Shown: positions 44,394 through 55,612 of the stretch, piece after piece
How the letters are laid out: every line of letters starts with the position of its first letter
How positions within the stretch are numbered: position 1 is the stretch's first letter
Assembly (NCBI RefSeq): GCF_040183065.1
Contig: NC_091130.1
Span: 23,116,859-23,180,858, forward strand
Reading direction: 5' to 3'
Origin: Periplaneta americana
Lineage: Eukaryota; Arthropoda; Insecta; Blattodea; Blattidae
DNA: 64,000 nucleotides
Notes under the pieces: generated by a model
The model's input: only the letters and a program-made list of their open reading frames with translations
Database searches by the model: none
Told to the model about the DNA's origin: nothing
Position numbers and translations under genes: made by a program

Positions 44394-44790
44394 TTAAGTA
44401 CTCGCATCGGGTCAAATCACAATATATAAACAGCTGTTGGCGTTAAATGATAAATGTCTACAGCCAGACCGTTTCAAAGACTTCAACAATAGAAGAAATT
44501 ACACACCATCGGCACTCTTCATATTATCTTCCAGCAAAGAAAACAGAGGAATGAAAAAACACTCGAGTCATATAGACCTGACGCAAGTACTTAAGTTTAA
44601 TGTAAAGTAATGTTTATATCCTTCGATATTTTCTCTACATATTTTGTCCATTAACACCCAATATTTTGTATAATATTTTAATCGTGTTTCTACACAAATA
44701 TTGCCATTTTAACGTAGTACACCCCATGTAATGGATCAGTCCAACCACCCCTTCAATATAGACTCCTCTAAACCTGCTAGTTCCGGATAA

Positions 44791-45687
44791 AGGCTGGTTC
44801 ACAATAAACCGGGGACGAGAACCAGAATGAAAACGAGAAGCAGAGGACGTGAACATGAACATTTTTTGATTCACAATAAATCGAGAACGTAGACGACTAT
44901 GCATATCGATTATGCATGTCAATAACGATATGTAAAGTCGATATTACGCATTCTGGTGCTATTTGTGTATAATTGACCAATGGCGTTCTCTCATGAGTAC
45001 AAGGCAGCCAACATAAACACAAGTTAACAAACTTCGAAATTTCAACTGAAACATTTCATTTGGTACGGGACTATAAATATGCCCATGCATCTTTATTATC
45101 ACAACCTATTTTAAGTCTACCATAACGTAAAATAATTAGAGAAGAAACATTTGTAATAGAACAAAAATGAACACAACAGTAGTTACTGAATTGAAGCATG
45201 AATATGTAGTGTGTAATACAATCAATACAGTAATAAAATATGATTCGCTTACGATCGGTGTTCAAAGATGCAGCTATTGAAAGCCACGTATTCTCCTTCA
45301 TTTTCTCATCTTCATACGAGGCGCGCCGCTTATCGTAAACGTGAGGATTTTCCTCAACACTCAATATTAGAATCTCATCAAATAAAACTTGCTCCATGAT
45401 GCACAGCACAGAACAAAATAATGCATAGGCTATGTCACAGTCTTCTTGCTACAAAATATACAGGACGACAAAATAGCTTTTAGATGGCAATAGAATGAAT
45501 CTAGTGGGCTGTGATCGGAAACGTGAACGCCAAAGTTGAAACTTGGCTAACTCTCCGTTCCCGATCCCGGGCTCCGGCAAGCTTTTCGTTAATTGTGAAT
45601 GCTCACATTTAAATGTACACATTTTAACAATTTTACCGTTTTCGTTTTCATTCCGATTCTCGTTTCCGGTTTATTGTGAACCAGCCT
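44791..45687 (-). mobile_element. PIF/Harbinger-type transposon with MADF exon
   Basis: The inverted ends AGGCTGGTTCACAATAAACC continue to about 40 bp with few mismatches and are flanked by TAA at 44788-44790 and 45688-45690, the 3-bp duplication of this superfamily. 897 bp. The minus strand holds a MADF-like exon (45253-45397). No DDE transposase was found, so this is a derivative that keeps only the DNA-binding accessory gene's first exon. Confidence 0.8.
45253..45397 (-). CDS. MADF (Myb/SANT-like) exon of a Harbinger element
   Basis: From ATG at 45395-45397 the exon reads MEQVLFDEILILSVEENPHV, then YDKRRASYEDEKMKENTWLS and IAASLNTD. This matches the first half of a MADF domain: an initial helix, 'hP.lyd....Y.d...k...W..ia..l', normally about 85 residues. 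A splice-donor-like GTAAGC begins at 45252 immediately after the 145-nt exon, giving a phase-1 junction. The next exon is not identified, and the second half of the domain appears lost or further along the minus strand. The Harbinger accessory protein helps the transposase find the ends in known systems; here it is a fragment. Confidence 0.55.
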
Positions 45688-45992
45688 TAAGAGTGGCCAT
45701 GTGGTAGACTACTTGGAAACTACATCAGGTAAAATAATTAATTAAAATGTACTACTTAGAAAAAAATATGTAGGCCTAATTAAATAAACTTGAATGTTTG
45801 TGCTAGAATTTAATTTAATTACTAGTCTAAATATTAAGCAGCACAAAACTTCTTTTCCTACTAAGCCAATTTTAGAATGTAAGATCAATTTTTAGGGAAT
45901 TTTTAAGGGCAATTTTGAAAGTTTTTTAGGTTATAAATGCATTGTTTTAGGACATTTTTTCATGTTTTATAGGTCATCAAAATCCTAGCCCT

Positions 45993-47039
45993 AATGATTA
46001 TGATGATAGTGTTGGTGGTGGTGATGATGAATGACTGTAGCGACAAATACAGTTCCCAGCACTAAAATTTAATATTCAAGCAAATGCCAGCGAACAAAGA
46101 GTCAGCCTCCCTCCTTCAAGCTGCTTGCGAAGGCAACGCGATCTCCTTCGGGCTGGACAAGCAGTCATAACTCAGAAGACATGTAATTTTTCACAGTCTT
46201 CTGTACATTAGTTACTACTCTACTGCCCAAGACAGAAGAGAGCGCGCGGCCAAGCGAACGAGACGTCAACTGCACAAGAAAACAACTGACAAGCGGTAAG
46301 CGGGAGGTCGGGCGCCGAGCACCGCCAACAAAACAACATCGAGCGTAGAACTTTGCACACACACACACACATATACACCGTCCGATGAATGTACACACAG
46401 CGAAAAAAGAAGTAGAATGTGCAAAGCCAGAAATAAAAACAATCCATAGAGTTAACTTCACGCATCACTTTAAAAACTAGACAACAACTTAGTAATCAAA
46501 CAAGATTTGTAAGGATATAAAAAAAAATTTGAATCAGTAAAAATTCTCGCTAAAAATTAAGCATACCCGAGTTCGAATCCAGATGAAGAAGTGGGGATTT
46601 ATTTTACTTCTCTAAGAAATGAGTGAAGTTAACGCTATGAAATGTTTGATATAAAACCATTTTTTTCTCGAAAAGGAAGCAAAAAATGAGCAAAATTGTA
46701 TTAGATTTTTCTTTGAAATAACTCAAAGAATAACCCCCTGAAATTAATTATCACTTACGATTCAGCCTGTATATAACCATCTTTTACTAATAAATATTGG
46801 GTCTTTTGCTGTGTTCGATCCACAACATTGTTATAATTCCAAACAAATAATAGGTATTCACAAATAACGAAACCTGTAAGCAATGTGGCCAACATGGTGC
46901 AAAACTATTTTGTCTGTACAATATAATAATAACATTAATTCCTGTAAATTAATCATTGTCATCTATGTTGTTCATTTTGTTGTCATCTCAATTATTTAAT
47001 TTATACCATAGTTGTTCATTTTATTGTATTAATTGTATC
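45993..47039. other. unassigned DNA with a GC-rich block
   Basis: 46080-46370 is GC- and CpG-rich (GAGCGCGCGGCCAAGCGAAC; GGTCGGGCGCCGAGCACC) and ends in an (AC)n tract. On the minus strand it contains CAGTTG-type initiator-like motifs and a 98-codon frame (46165-46461) with no domain. It could be a promoter/5' exon or the GC-rich end of a repeat. No other signal is seen. Confidence 0.3.
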
Positions 47040-47703
<664 letters not shown>

Positions 47704-47704
47704 A

Positions 47705-48905
47705 TTATTTGTTGTCTCTCTCGTAAGTGCAAGTTTGAACCAATAAATTATTGAGATTTGCGATAGATTAATTAGTTTAGGAAACTGTATATTTATTATG
47801 TAGAACTACATTTGTATATAGATCTTTTGTTAAATTATTAAGTTTTGTACTTTTGTGAACTATATCAATAAATCTATCTATCTACTATTTGTTGTCTCTC
47901 AGCTAAAAATTAATTTACATTAGTTAACAAGAAATCACAATAATCCAAATCTAAATGTCAGAATAAGAAGGAAGACAGAATTCTGCTTTACAATCGCAAT
48001 GTGCGTGATAAATCTCTCACGAACATCAAACTCTGCAATTTGTAGTCCTCAATTGCTCCATGAAGTAGACTAAGCAAGAAGTTCATATTCCGTCGTTGGT
48101 GCCGAAATTTGTCACAATATGTGTGCGGCTCTGACGCATGGACTTCTTAATGTGTAATCGGCGGCTAGAAACAACACAGCTGACATTAATGTTCCGCTGT
48201 GTTCGTAATTTATACCAGGGGGCCCGTATGTTTATTTTTACACGAGTTCATTATGTCAAAACGCATTCCAGCTCAGTGGAAGGGACAGAAATATTCTAAT
48301 GATGCGTTACAACTCTTTTTGATGTACGATATTCGGTTTTTGACCCCAATACAATTTTTCGCTAAGCATATCACAAAATTTTACATTTCAATATGAACTT
48401 TGTAAGCTGTCGCTCTGTAAGTTTGATGGCCGATTCTCAAGAAGAACACGGGGACTCAGTAAATTCGTCACAAATGAAGGTTTAACAAAGATAAACAAAT
48501 TTAGAAGATATGAGGTTTTTAACACAAGAAAGGGCGCATTACTCCTATGCTAAATGTCATATCCAATTGTGGCTCTATGACATTTCTTACTTTTACCAAG
48601 ATATTGCTTACCTGAAATCTGGACGTTGAAACTTTTGTGCGAGATCGTGCGTATTTGCTTGTTTTCCGCACAGAACCAATACGCGGTAAGTGTGAAATAC
48701 CACATTCAGTATTCCCAACGTAACACACATAACAATTTCCCTCTTCTTACCGCTTAAGCGCGACATTCGTTTTACTGCTTTAGGCTTTTAACATATTATT
48801 TTTAGAGACGTTTAACATAGTAATAATTATAAATTGGAAACTTACCACTAGCTCTTTTACCTGTAAACATTGCTAAAGGATGTACAGATCTTAGAACACA
48901 GCGCA
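47705..48905. other. unassigned DNA with possible minus-strand exons
   Basis: On the minus strand three splice-donor-like sites follow short open stretches: MFTGKRASG before GTAAGT (near 48838), a stretch starting MSRLSG before GTAAGA (near 48750), and the stretch QANTHDLAQKFQRPDF before GTAAGC (near 48612). No acceptors or domains were confirmed. These could be exons of an unknown gene or chance. Confidence 0.2.
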
Positions 48906-48909
48906 TCAT

Positions 48910-49135
48910 GACGGAACGGAAGCGCTTAAAGCTTTCAAGGAAGAGTAGAAGATACAATATTTATGCTTCGAACATGGTGATGAAATCCAATGTTTGTTGT
49001 GTAAAAAATATATCATTTGCAAAAAAGCAACATAAAACGGCATTATGAGACGCAACATGAAAAAAATAATATATATATAGGCATTATTCGGGAGAAGAGA
49101 GAAATAAATTGATTTCGGAATTGACATTGAAGGTA
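48910..49135 (+). pseudogene. BED-type zinc-finger relic of a hAT-like transposase
   Basis: After a premature stop the sequence reads CFEHGDEIQCLLCKKYIICK, then (after a stop and frameshift) NIKRHYETQHEK. The C-x2-C...H-x4-H spacing with the 'hxCLiC......K..ni.RHyxtxH' pattern is that of BED-like fingers in hAT-derived proteins such as GTF2IRD2/ZBED families. Two stops and one frameshift show it is dead. The DDE domain was not found downstream. Confidence 0.5.
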
Positions 49136-49139
49136 AATT

Positions 49140-50265
49140 AATTTACATTTGGGTCAGTAGATTGTATCTAGATTCCTTTTATTTCTTTATTTTAAATGTA
49201 TTGTTGATGATTTATTTGTTGCTTGTTTCTGGATATATACTTTTATTAGACTACGTGTTTCTTTAATTTAGAAATAATATTTTATCTTTGATTGCACTTT
49301 AACTTATACTATTACTAAGCTCATAAAGCTAATTCAGTTTTATTCCAATAAATATTTTCAGGATTTTGAGCAAATGTGAACTAAACATTTTGAAAACTTT
49401 GATGCAAGGAGCTTTTTTAGCAACGTCAATATGAAATATACTTAAAAATATAATTTCAAATCTATTAGACGTAATTGCACCAAATTTTGTACAGATGATA
49501 TTATTATAGATCTGTTTATATAGTTTATATTTCACAAATTTTGGCCGAAAATTGTGGAAGTTTTAAAAATCATACATATCCCCTTCAATGATTGACCCCA
49601 AAAATTACGATGGCTCTCAATATCTTAATTTAATCAATTTGTTTTTTCGTGTTACGTGCATCTCACAAATCGCTCTAAGAAAACTCATGTCATTACATAA
49701 TCACGACTGGAGAGTAAGGACTACATTTTACAATCACACAATCAATATACCCTATTTCAATCAATATTGTCATTATTATTTTTTCAACAAATACTCAAAG
49801 GTACTTAGAGATCACACACGTCGAGCAGGTAGACCCTATTAGTTTCTCCTAACCAATGAAGTGAAGTATTTACACAATAAATAATTGATTTTAACAAGAA
49901 AATTGTTTACATACAATTAACTTTTCCTATTTCTCTTTTTGTTCCTAAAAAACCCTTCCCTTTGCGATTTGTTTATATATGTACATGTATATTAAATAAC
50001 TGAATAATTAGCCCTATTACATAGGCAGAAATTTAGTAACACAAGTTATTGTAATAATTGCTGCCTTTATTCGCTGCATGTGAATGTACATCTCTGATGT
50101 CTACGTTACGACGCTATGTAGTGGATGCGCTATGCGCTCGTGATCAAGGTCGAGCTCTTCTACCATGATAGGGAGCTAATATCGTCTCATCCCTGATAAG
50201 TATATGACAATTAGTAAATATCGCGACCCCAGGGAGGATAAGGAAACCGGCATCAGAAATTCCCT
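49140..50265. other. unassigned AT-rich DNA
   Basis: Nothing recognised beyond short AT-driven frames. Confidence 0.3.
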
Positions 50266-50574
50266 GTGAACATCTCGTCATTCGAAAACGATTATAACTA
50301 TGACATCAACTGGTTTGGTCCATTGATGCCACGGTGCACACGGCTTTCTACAGACTTGTGGAACAAAAGTTTTCATGCGTGTGACACGCAGAAGGGTGAG
50401 TTCCTTGTTCACACCCCAGAAGACGAAACACTTGAGTTAAGTCGCGGCGGAATGACGTACTATATATCGGGCCGGAAGAAACACATGGCTGGCAAGCGAC
50501 AAATAAACTCGCCGTTCATCATCGTAAAGAGCGACCAGACGCCAGCACGTGGCTGTTTTGACAAAAAACAGTAG
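50266..50574 (+). CDS. unassigned 102-codon frame
   Basis: Balanced composition and fairly coding-like residues (NISSFENDYNYDINWFGPLM, then EFLVHTPEDETLELSRGGMT and FDKKQ at the end), unlike the low-complexity frames around it. There is no domain I recognise, no signal peptide, and no clear splice or poly(A) context. Its local GC content (about 50160-50575) is higher than the surroundings. It may be a decayed gene or an unknown transposon exon. Confidence 0.3.
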   Translation: MNISSFENDYNYDINWFGPLMPRCTRLSTDLWNKSFHACDTQKGEFLVHTPEDETLELSRGGMTYYISGRKKHMAGKRQINSPFIIVKSDQTPARGCFDKKQ

Positions 50575-50916
50575 CTAAAATAACATCTGAAGGTATAGGT
50601 GCGAGGGAGTGTTAACATGTGGCAGGCAGATAGTTAGCTCGTCTACCTGACAGGATTATTGCGAACAACAGCATCATGTTTCATTTGTTTGTTACTCTTA
50701 TTAACGTGGCTGGAAATCCTGCAGTCCTGGACTCGATTCTTATTGGTATTGCGGCCCTCAAAGGCATTTATTCCGTCTCTTGAACTAATATTAGGTCTAC
50801 TATTAATTATAGTGACGATCACGTAAGAGTAGTTTCTAAAAGGCTATTTTGGCCGTCTCTTCAGTGTTGCCAACAAATACCAGATATCACCAAAAACGGT
50901 AAAGTCTCAATATATA

Positions 50917-50934
50917 ATAATAATAATAATAATA

Positions 50935-50980
<46 letters not shown>
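50917..50980. repeat. (AAT)n(ATT)n perfect palindrome
   Basis: AAT units turn directly into ATT units at about 50937, forming a spacer-free hairpin-capable palindrome, followed immediately by the transposon starting at 50982. Confidence 0.9.
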
Positions 50981-50981
<1 letters not shown>

Positions 50982-52081
50982 AAGGTCCCTGAGCCAAATA
51001 ACGCCATGTATACCTTTAACGCCACCCTATTAAAATTTGTTAACGACTCAAGTTTTCGGTAGTGCACTATTGTAGCCTGCATTCGCTTGCAATCTAGTGA
51101 TGAAATGAGTTACTAGCTGTCCGCTGACATTTACGAGTGACATTATATTCCATCATTTTCCTGTTGTGTGTTGATAGTGAATGGCTGTTCTTATATCAAG
51201 GTAAGAGGCAATATTTTGTTTTGTATGTTGAGCAAATAATTATATTAAACTATATATTTTCGTGATCCTTAAATATTCTTCTATGTATAGAAAGTATTTG
51301 CTATCTATAAAATTTGAAAATGTTAGAGAAACAGGCATGTCATGTTGTCAAGTACTCAGTAGCGCTTTAACGCCATGTGGCGTTAAAGGTCTACAGACAA
51401 AATTTTAGGTTATGTTAGTACTAAGGCTGACAGTAAAGCATCAGTGTGAAAACATCAGGGAAATCTCTAAGCTTTCAACTTACAAATGTTCAGAATGTGC
51501 AGTGATGATATTGGTTCAATTGCTTATCGAACTCTTAATTTTTATTTTATTTTACATAACTTAATTTTTTTGTTTAGTTATTGGAAAACATTCATAATAA
51601 ACTAAGGCAAATGCGTTTGTGTTTAATAACTTTCTACTGTGTCACATTCTCTCTTTTTTTAAGTAAGGAGTCACTGGAAATCATATTTTCCTAACCCATC
51701 TGGTGTTTCAGTTTCAGATCAAGAATCTTTCATTAGTATTGAGTGATTTTGTATCTTTTATTAACAGAAACTCAAATTTAGTCGCTTAGTTCAATTTGTG
51801 TTGCTTAGGAAAAATAATTAATTAAGAATTATAAGTGTATAGGTTACTAGAAAATAGGTGGCGTTAATTGGACAACCTGTTCCTAATAACGCCAGTTTAC
51901 AAAGTTTTCCTATTTGAGTTCTAATTCTTGTTCGGTATATAATATATCCATTTTCATTGTGCTAATTTTGTAAAGATAAGATTACAGTTTCTATTTCATA
52001 ATTTTCGTGTTTGTACATAACTTATTTCCAGAGCAAAAGTGACTGAAGTGTTAAGGTGGCGTTATTTGGTACGTGTACCTT
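50982..52081. mobile_element. TIR element with GGCGTTA subterminal repeats
   Basis: The ends AAGGTCCCTGAGCCAAATAA and, mirrored, AAGGTACACGTACCAAATAA share AAGGT and CCAAATAACGCCA. The motif TAACGCCA or its complement occurs again at about 51019, 51369, 51382, 51861, 51895 and 52060, a pattern of transposase-binding subterminal repeats. 1,100 bp without a transposase frame. The target duplication is not clear. Superfamily unknown. Confidence 0.6.
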
Positions 52082-52216
52082 AGCATTAACAATAACGATG
52101 TCTTACTTATTTACGTCTTTACCACATCTCGTCTTTGTGTTGGGAGGTGTTTTCTAAATGGTTCCATAATTTTTGAAAGGGTATATTTTCCTCCTGGACC
52201 TCTTATAGTTATATCT

Positions 52217-54408
52217 TATATAGGATAAAGGTTGGTAATATTGTGATACTAATAATATTACGATAGTACTTTTTGAGAATTTCTTACAATTTTACTGAGC
52301 GAGAGAAAGACCGGTTTTGTGCAGAAACTTGTCCACGAACATTACCTTAAGGGGAGAGGATGGTATTTTTTTTAACTTTTTTCCTATTTGGTGCAAAATA
52401 TAAATTCCTTGTATGTAGAGAGCTCATAGCTGTAGCAACTTTCTATACTAATAATAAATCTGTAGCCGAAATTTTTCTGGTAATTTTCGATTTTCCAAAA
52501 ATAATAATTGGTTCTAACATGTATAATTAACCATCCTGAAACCGAAAATCTCTTTTTTGAAATTTTTGTCTGTCTGTCTGTCTGGATGTTTGTTACCTTT
52601 TCACGCGATAATGGCTGAACCGATTTATATTAAAATTGGAATATAAATTAAGTTCGTCATAACTTAGATTTTAGGCTATATGGAATTTAATTTACTTTAT
52701 TTAAAAGGGGGGTTATAAGGAAGCTTGAATTAAATAAATCGAAATATCTCCCTTATTATTGATTTTCGTGAAAAATGTTACATAACAAAAGTTTCTTAAA
52801 AATGATTTCCGATAAGTTTTATTCTAAGCAAAATTTTGATAGGACTGATATTTAATGAGATAAATGAGTTTTAAAATTAAAATAACGATGCCACCTATTG
52901 GACTGTAATGAAATGGAAACAAACGACTTCATCTATAAGGGGCCTTGGACAACAACAATCGAAAGCTATTAAACATAGCCTACAGAGAATGTTTCTGTGT
53001 TTGTATGAAGTAATATCGAAAGCTAATTATATACAAGACTTTTAAAATAACAATGCAATACATTTTCACCGCCACCTCAGAGTATAGCGTTGTTGTTCCT
53101 GCATATAACTGCTATGTGCAAAATATAAACTTTTTGAGTAGGAAGAAAAAACATATTTATTCATTCCATGGCAATGGTACATAGGAGATCGTGAATTCTT
53201 ACATTTTCGAAAGAAAGAAGTATAATTATATATCACTATAATATATGCTATATCACTATTTAAGTTATTTGAAGGGTTCAGAACCATAGTGGGCCAAGCG
53301 CCATTTACTGAAGACGTAAAAAACAAGGGTTAAAATTAAGTTATTACCATAATTCAATGGAAACATATAGCAAGTAATATAAAGTATACACATTAAAAGT
53401 AAATGATATGTCAATCTTCATTAAACTATGGTTGCATGTAATAACAATTAAGAAACATGTTAAAGGAATTGTCATTGCACCAAATGAATGGTCTCTGGAC
53501 CAAAATGATGGCATTTTAATTTTTTTAAATACAATTTAAATTAAGTAACATATTAAACGATTTATCCTTCTTTCAAACACGAATGTTCCCTAGATCAAAC
53601 GTCCTATTTTAATTATGTAATTACTTTATATTTATTTCTAACGGGTGCAGCGGAGCGCACTGGTACAGCTAGTTCAAAATATAAATATTTTGTATAAAAT
53701 TGTTTGGGGGCCCAAATTTGAGAAAAATATATCCAAAACAGAATTTTACTAAAACCGATATATCTAAACCATCTTTAAAGATAGATTCAAACAGGTTTTT
53801 GCAATGTACTCGCACAAGTACAAGTATAAAGTGTCTGAAATACAATTTTGATATTAGACACAACGTTTGTAAAATAAACAATTAAAATTTAATAACACTT
53901 TTTTTGTTTCCTTTTTCGCAAACAAACGGACATATTTTAAAAATTAAATACATTAACAAAATTCTGTTACAGAGAAAAGTTTCCTAATAGTCCAAAGAAA
54001 GTGTGTTCTAAATATCATGCATGTATCTTTAATAGTTCACTAATTATATCCATTTTTCTGGCAATGTAGCAAAAAAATGAAGTTACCAGAAACAACGATA
54101 AAAAGGGGCGAGTGATTTAAAAATCCGTAGCACAGTTAGTTTATAAATGGAGTCTCAACATCCGATAAGGGCACAAATACCCACAAAATGTTATGCAATG
54201 CATTCCATACATATCACAGAGTATTCTAAAGAAAAAAAAATTGAAAATTTACTCATTTTTCACCAAAATATATCGTCCTCTTCCCTTAATACGTTTACGC
54301 AAAAAATCGATCTTCCTCTCTCTGAGTAAAATTGTAAAAATTCTTAAAAATAACTATCATAATATTATTAGTATCACAATACTACCAACTTTTACCCTAA
54401 TTACACTT
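52217..54408. mobile_element. long inverted-repeat element carrying a Helentron
   Basis: The first about 250 bp (from GGTTGGTAATATTGTGATAC) mirror the last about 200 bp (to GTATCACAATACTACCAAC) with roughly 80% identity by eye. Within both arms is TTAAGGGGAGAGG (52347) or its mirrored relative (54275-54289), resembling the TTAA/GGGG edge of the 44-kb MITE. The space between the arms includes the 1.2-kb Helitron-type element at 52442-53673. Confidence 0.65.
52442..53673 (+). mobile_element. non-autonomous Helitron/Helentron
   Basis: Starts TCTATACTAATAATAAATCT, a form of the TCTATACTAATATTATAAA start common in insect Helentrons, and has the usual early block GTCTGTCTGTCTGTCTGGAT plus AATGGCTGAACCGATTT. 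The 3' end has the diagnostic short hairpin GTGC(AGCGGAGC)GCAC at 53645-53660 followed by TGGTACAGCTAGT. No Rep/helicase frame is present, so it would move only with proteins from elsewhere. Rolling-circle elements make no target duplication, consistent with the junctions. Confidence 0.75.
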
Positions 54409-55010
54409 ACTTACTTGAATATAGAGTTGAACTGAAATCACAACGCAACAGAACTGAATTATGTATCGATATTAATATTAATACCGGTATTACTAATTAA
54501 TTTTAAATACGTTAAAATGTTTAGTTATACTTCCATTTCAACAGTTTCCTTTACTGCAAACCAAAATTATTGCTTCCAACATAACAGTTAGCAAATAACT
54601 GCCAGTTGTCGTATTTGTCAGAACTCGAAATTCTATATAAAGTTGGTAAAATAAAATTCAACCTGACATCTAGAAAATCACAATAATCCACTAGCATATG
54701 TAGTAATAGGGGAAAATGGTTAGGTTTCACCCTTAGAGTATTAAGTAAGCTGATCCGAACTATTCTTTTTATGAGAATTATTTTTTTAATTTCTGTAATA
54801 ACGTGTAACCAGACAAAACTTTGGTTACCTGCATCATTACTGCCAGTGAATGTTTTCAACAACGATACGTATTTATTTCCTTTAACAAGGTAGTGTCATG
54901 TCTCATATGCGTATTGTGTCTTGATGTGATAATGGGTTATAAACGTTTTTATCTTAATAGGCATTACAATAGTGTGCAGTCAAATTTTGATAACAAGTAT
55001 CCAAAACATT
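54409..55010. other. unassigned DNA
   Basis: No feature recognised; two 80-100-codon frames without domains. Confidence 0.3.
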
Positions 55011-55011
55011 C

Positions 55012-55545
55012 TCAATCAAGGACAGTCCATGTTTATTCCACCGAGACGAACGCTTTGCATCGAAGAGGATAGTAAAGAAAAAGGAAAAATGAAAACAAGA
55101 AGTGGAATATATTATCTTCAAAATTTTCAAGAGGAAAAAATAATTATAATCATAGCAAAAATGAAAAAAAAAATCGTAACAATTTCCAATGTATAAAAGA
55201 AGAATATGAAACAAAAAATCGATTATCCTATAAATTTTATTTATTCGGATTTTAATGTTTTCCAAATTTAAGAAATATATAAATATACATTAAGCTTATT
55301 AAAAGATTATCATCAGAATCGTTAAAAATATGAAGAAGAACTATATTATGTTTATTATACCAGAAGAAATTTGACATGTCAGGGGCAGAGATGAACGATC
55401 TGTTCGAAGAGGATAGAAATGAAAATGAAAAAATGAGAACAAGTGGAAAATTATGAAAATTTTCAAGATGGGAAAATAGATAAGGTCTAATCATGGCAGA
55501 AATGAAAAAGTAGTAACAATTTTAAATGTATAAAAGAATAGTATA
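55012..55545 (+). repeat. two diverged tandem copies of a roughly 265-bp A-rich repeat
   Basis: Copies at about 55012-55215 and 55286-55545 share GAAGAGGATAG, AAAATTTTCAAGA, AATCATRGCAGAAATGAAAAA and AATGTATAAAAGAA in the same order. A third copy lies at 57075-57298, beyond the hAT-like insertion, and also ends in an AAT array. Function unknown. Confidence 0.7.
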
Positions 55546-55610
<65 letters not shown>

Positions 55611-55611
55611 G
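55546..55611. repeat. (AAT)n microsatellite
   Basis: About 22 AAT units between the A-rich repeat and the hAT-like element. An equivalent array (57297-57369) follows the third copy of the repeat. Confidence 0.95.
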
Positions 55612-55612
55612 A

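Larger units (their letters stand above)
43840..45992. mobile_element. 2.15-kb TIR element containing two nested transposons
   Basis: The ends mirror each other: AGGGCTAGGATTTTGATGA on the left (43840-43858) and its reverse complement on the right (45974-45992). T-rich subterminal blocks (GGGCATTTTTTGCATTTT; TTTTTAGG) occur near both ends. Two foreign elements sit inside: 44069-44393 and 44791-45687. Without them about 0.93 kb remains, with no clear transposase frame. hAT-like by its subterminal repeats, but no duplication was confirmed. Confidence 0.6.
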
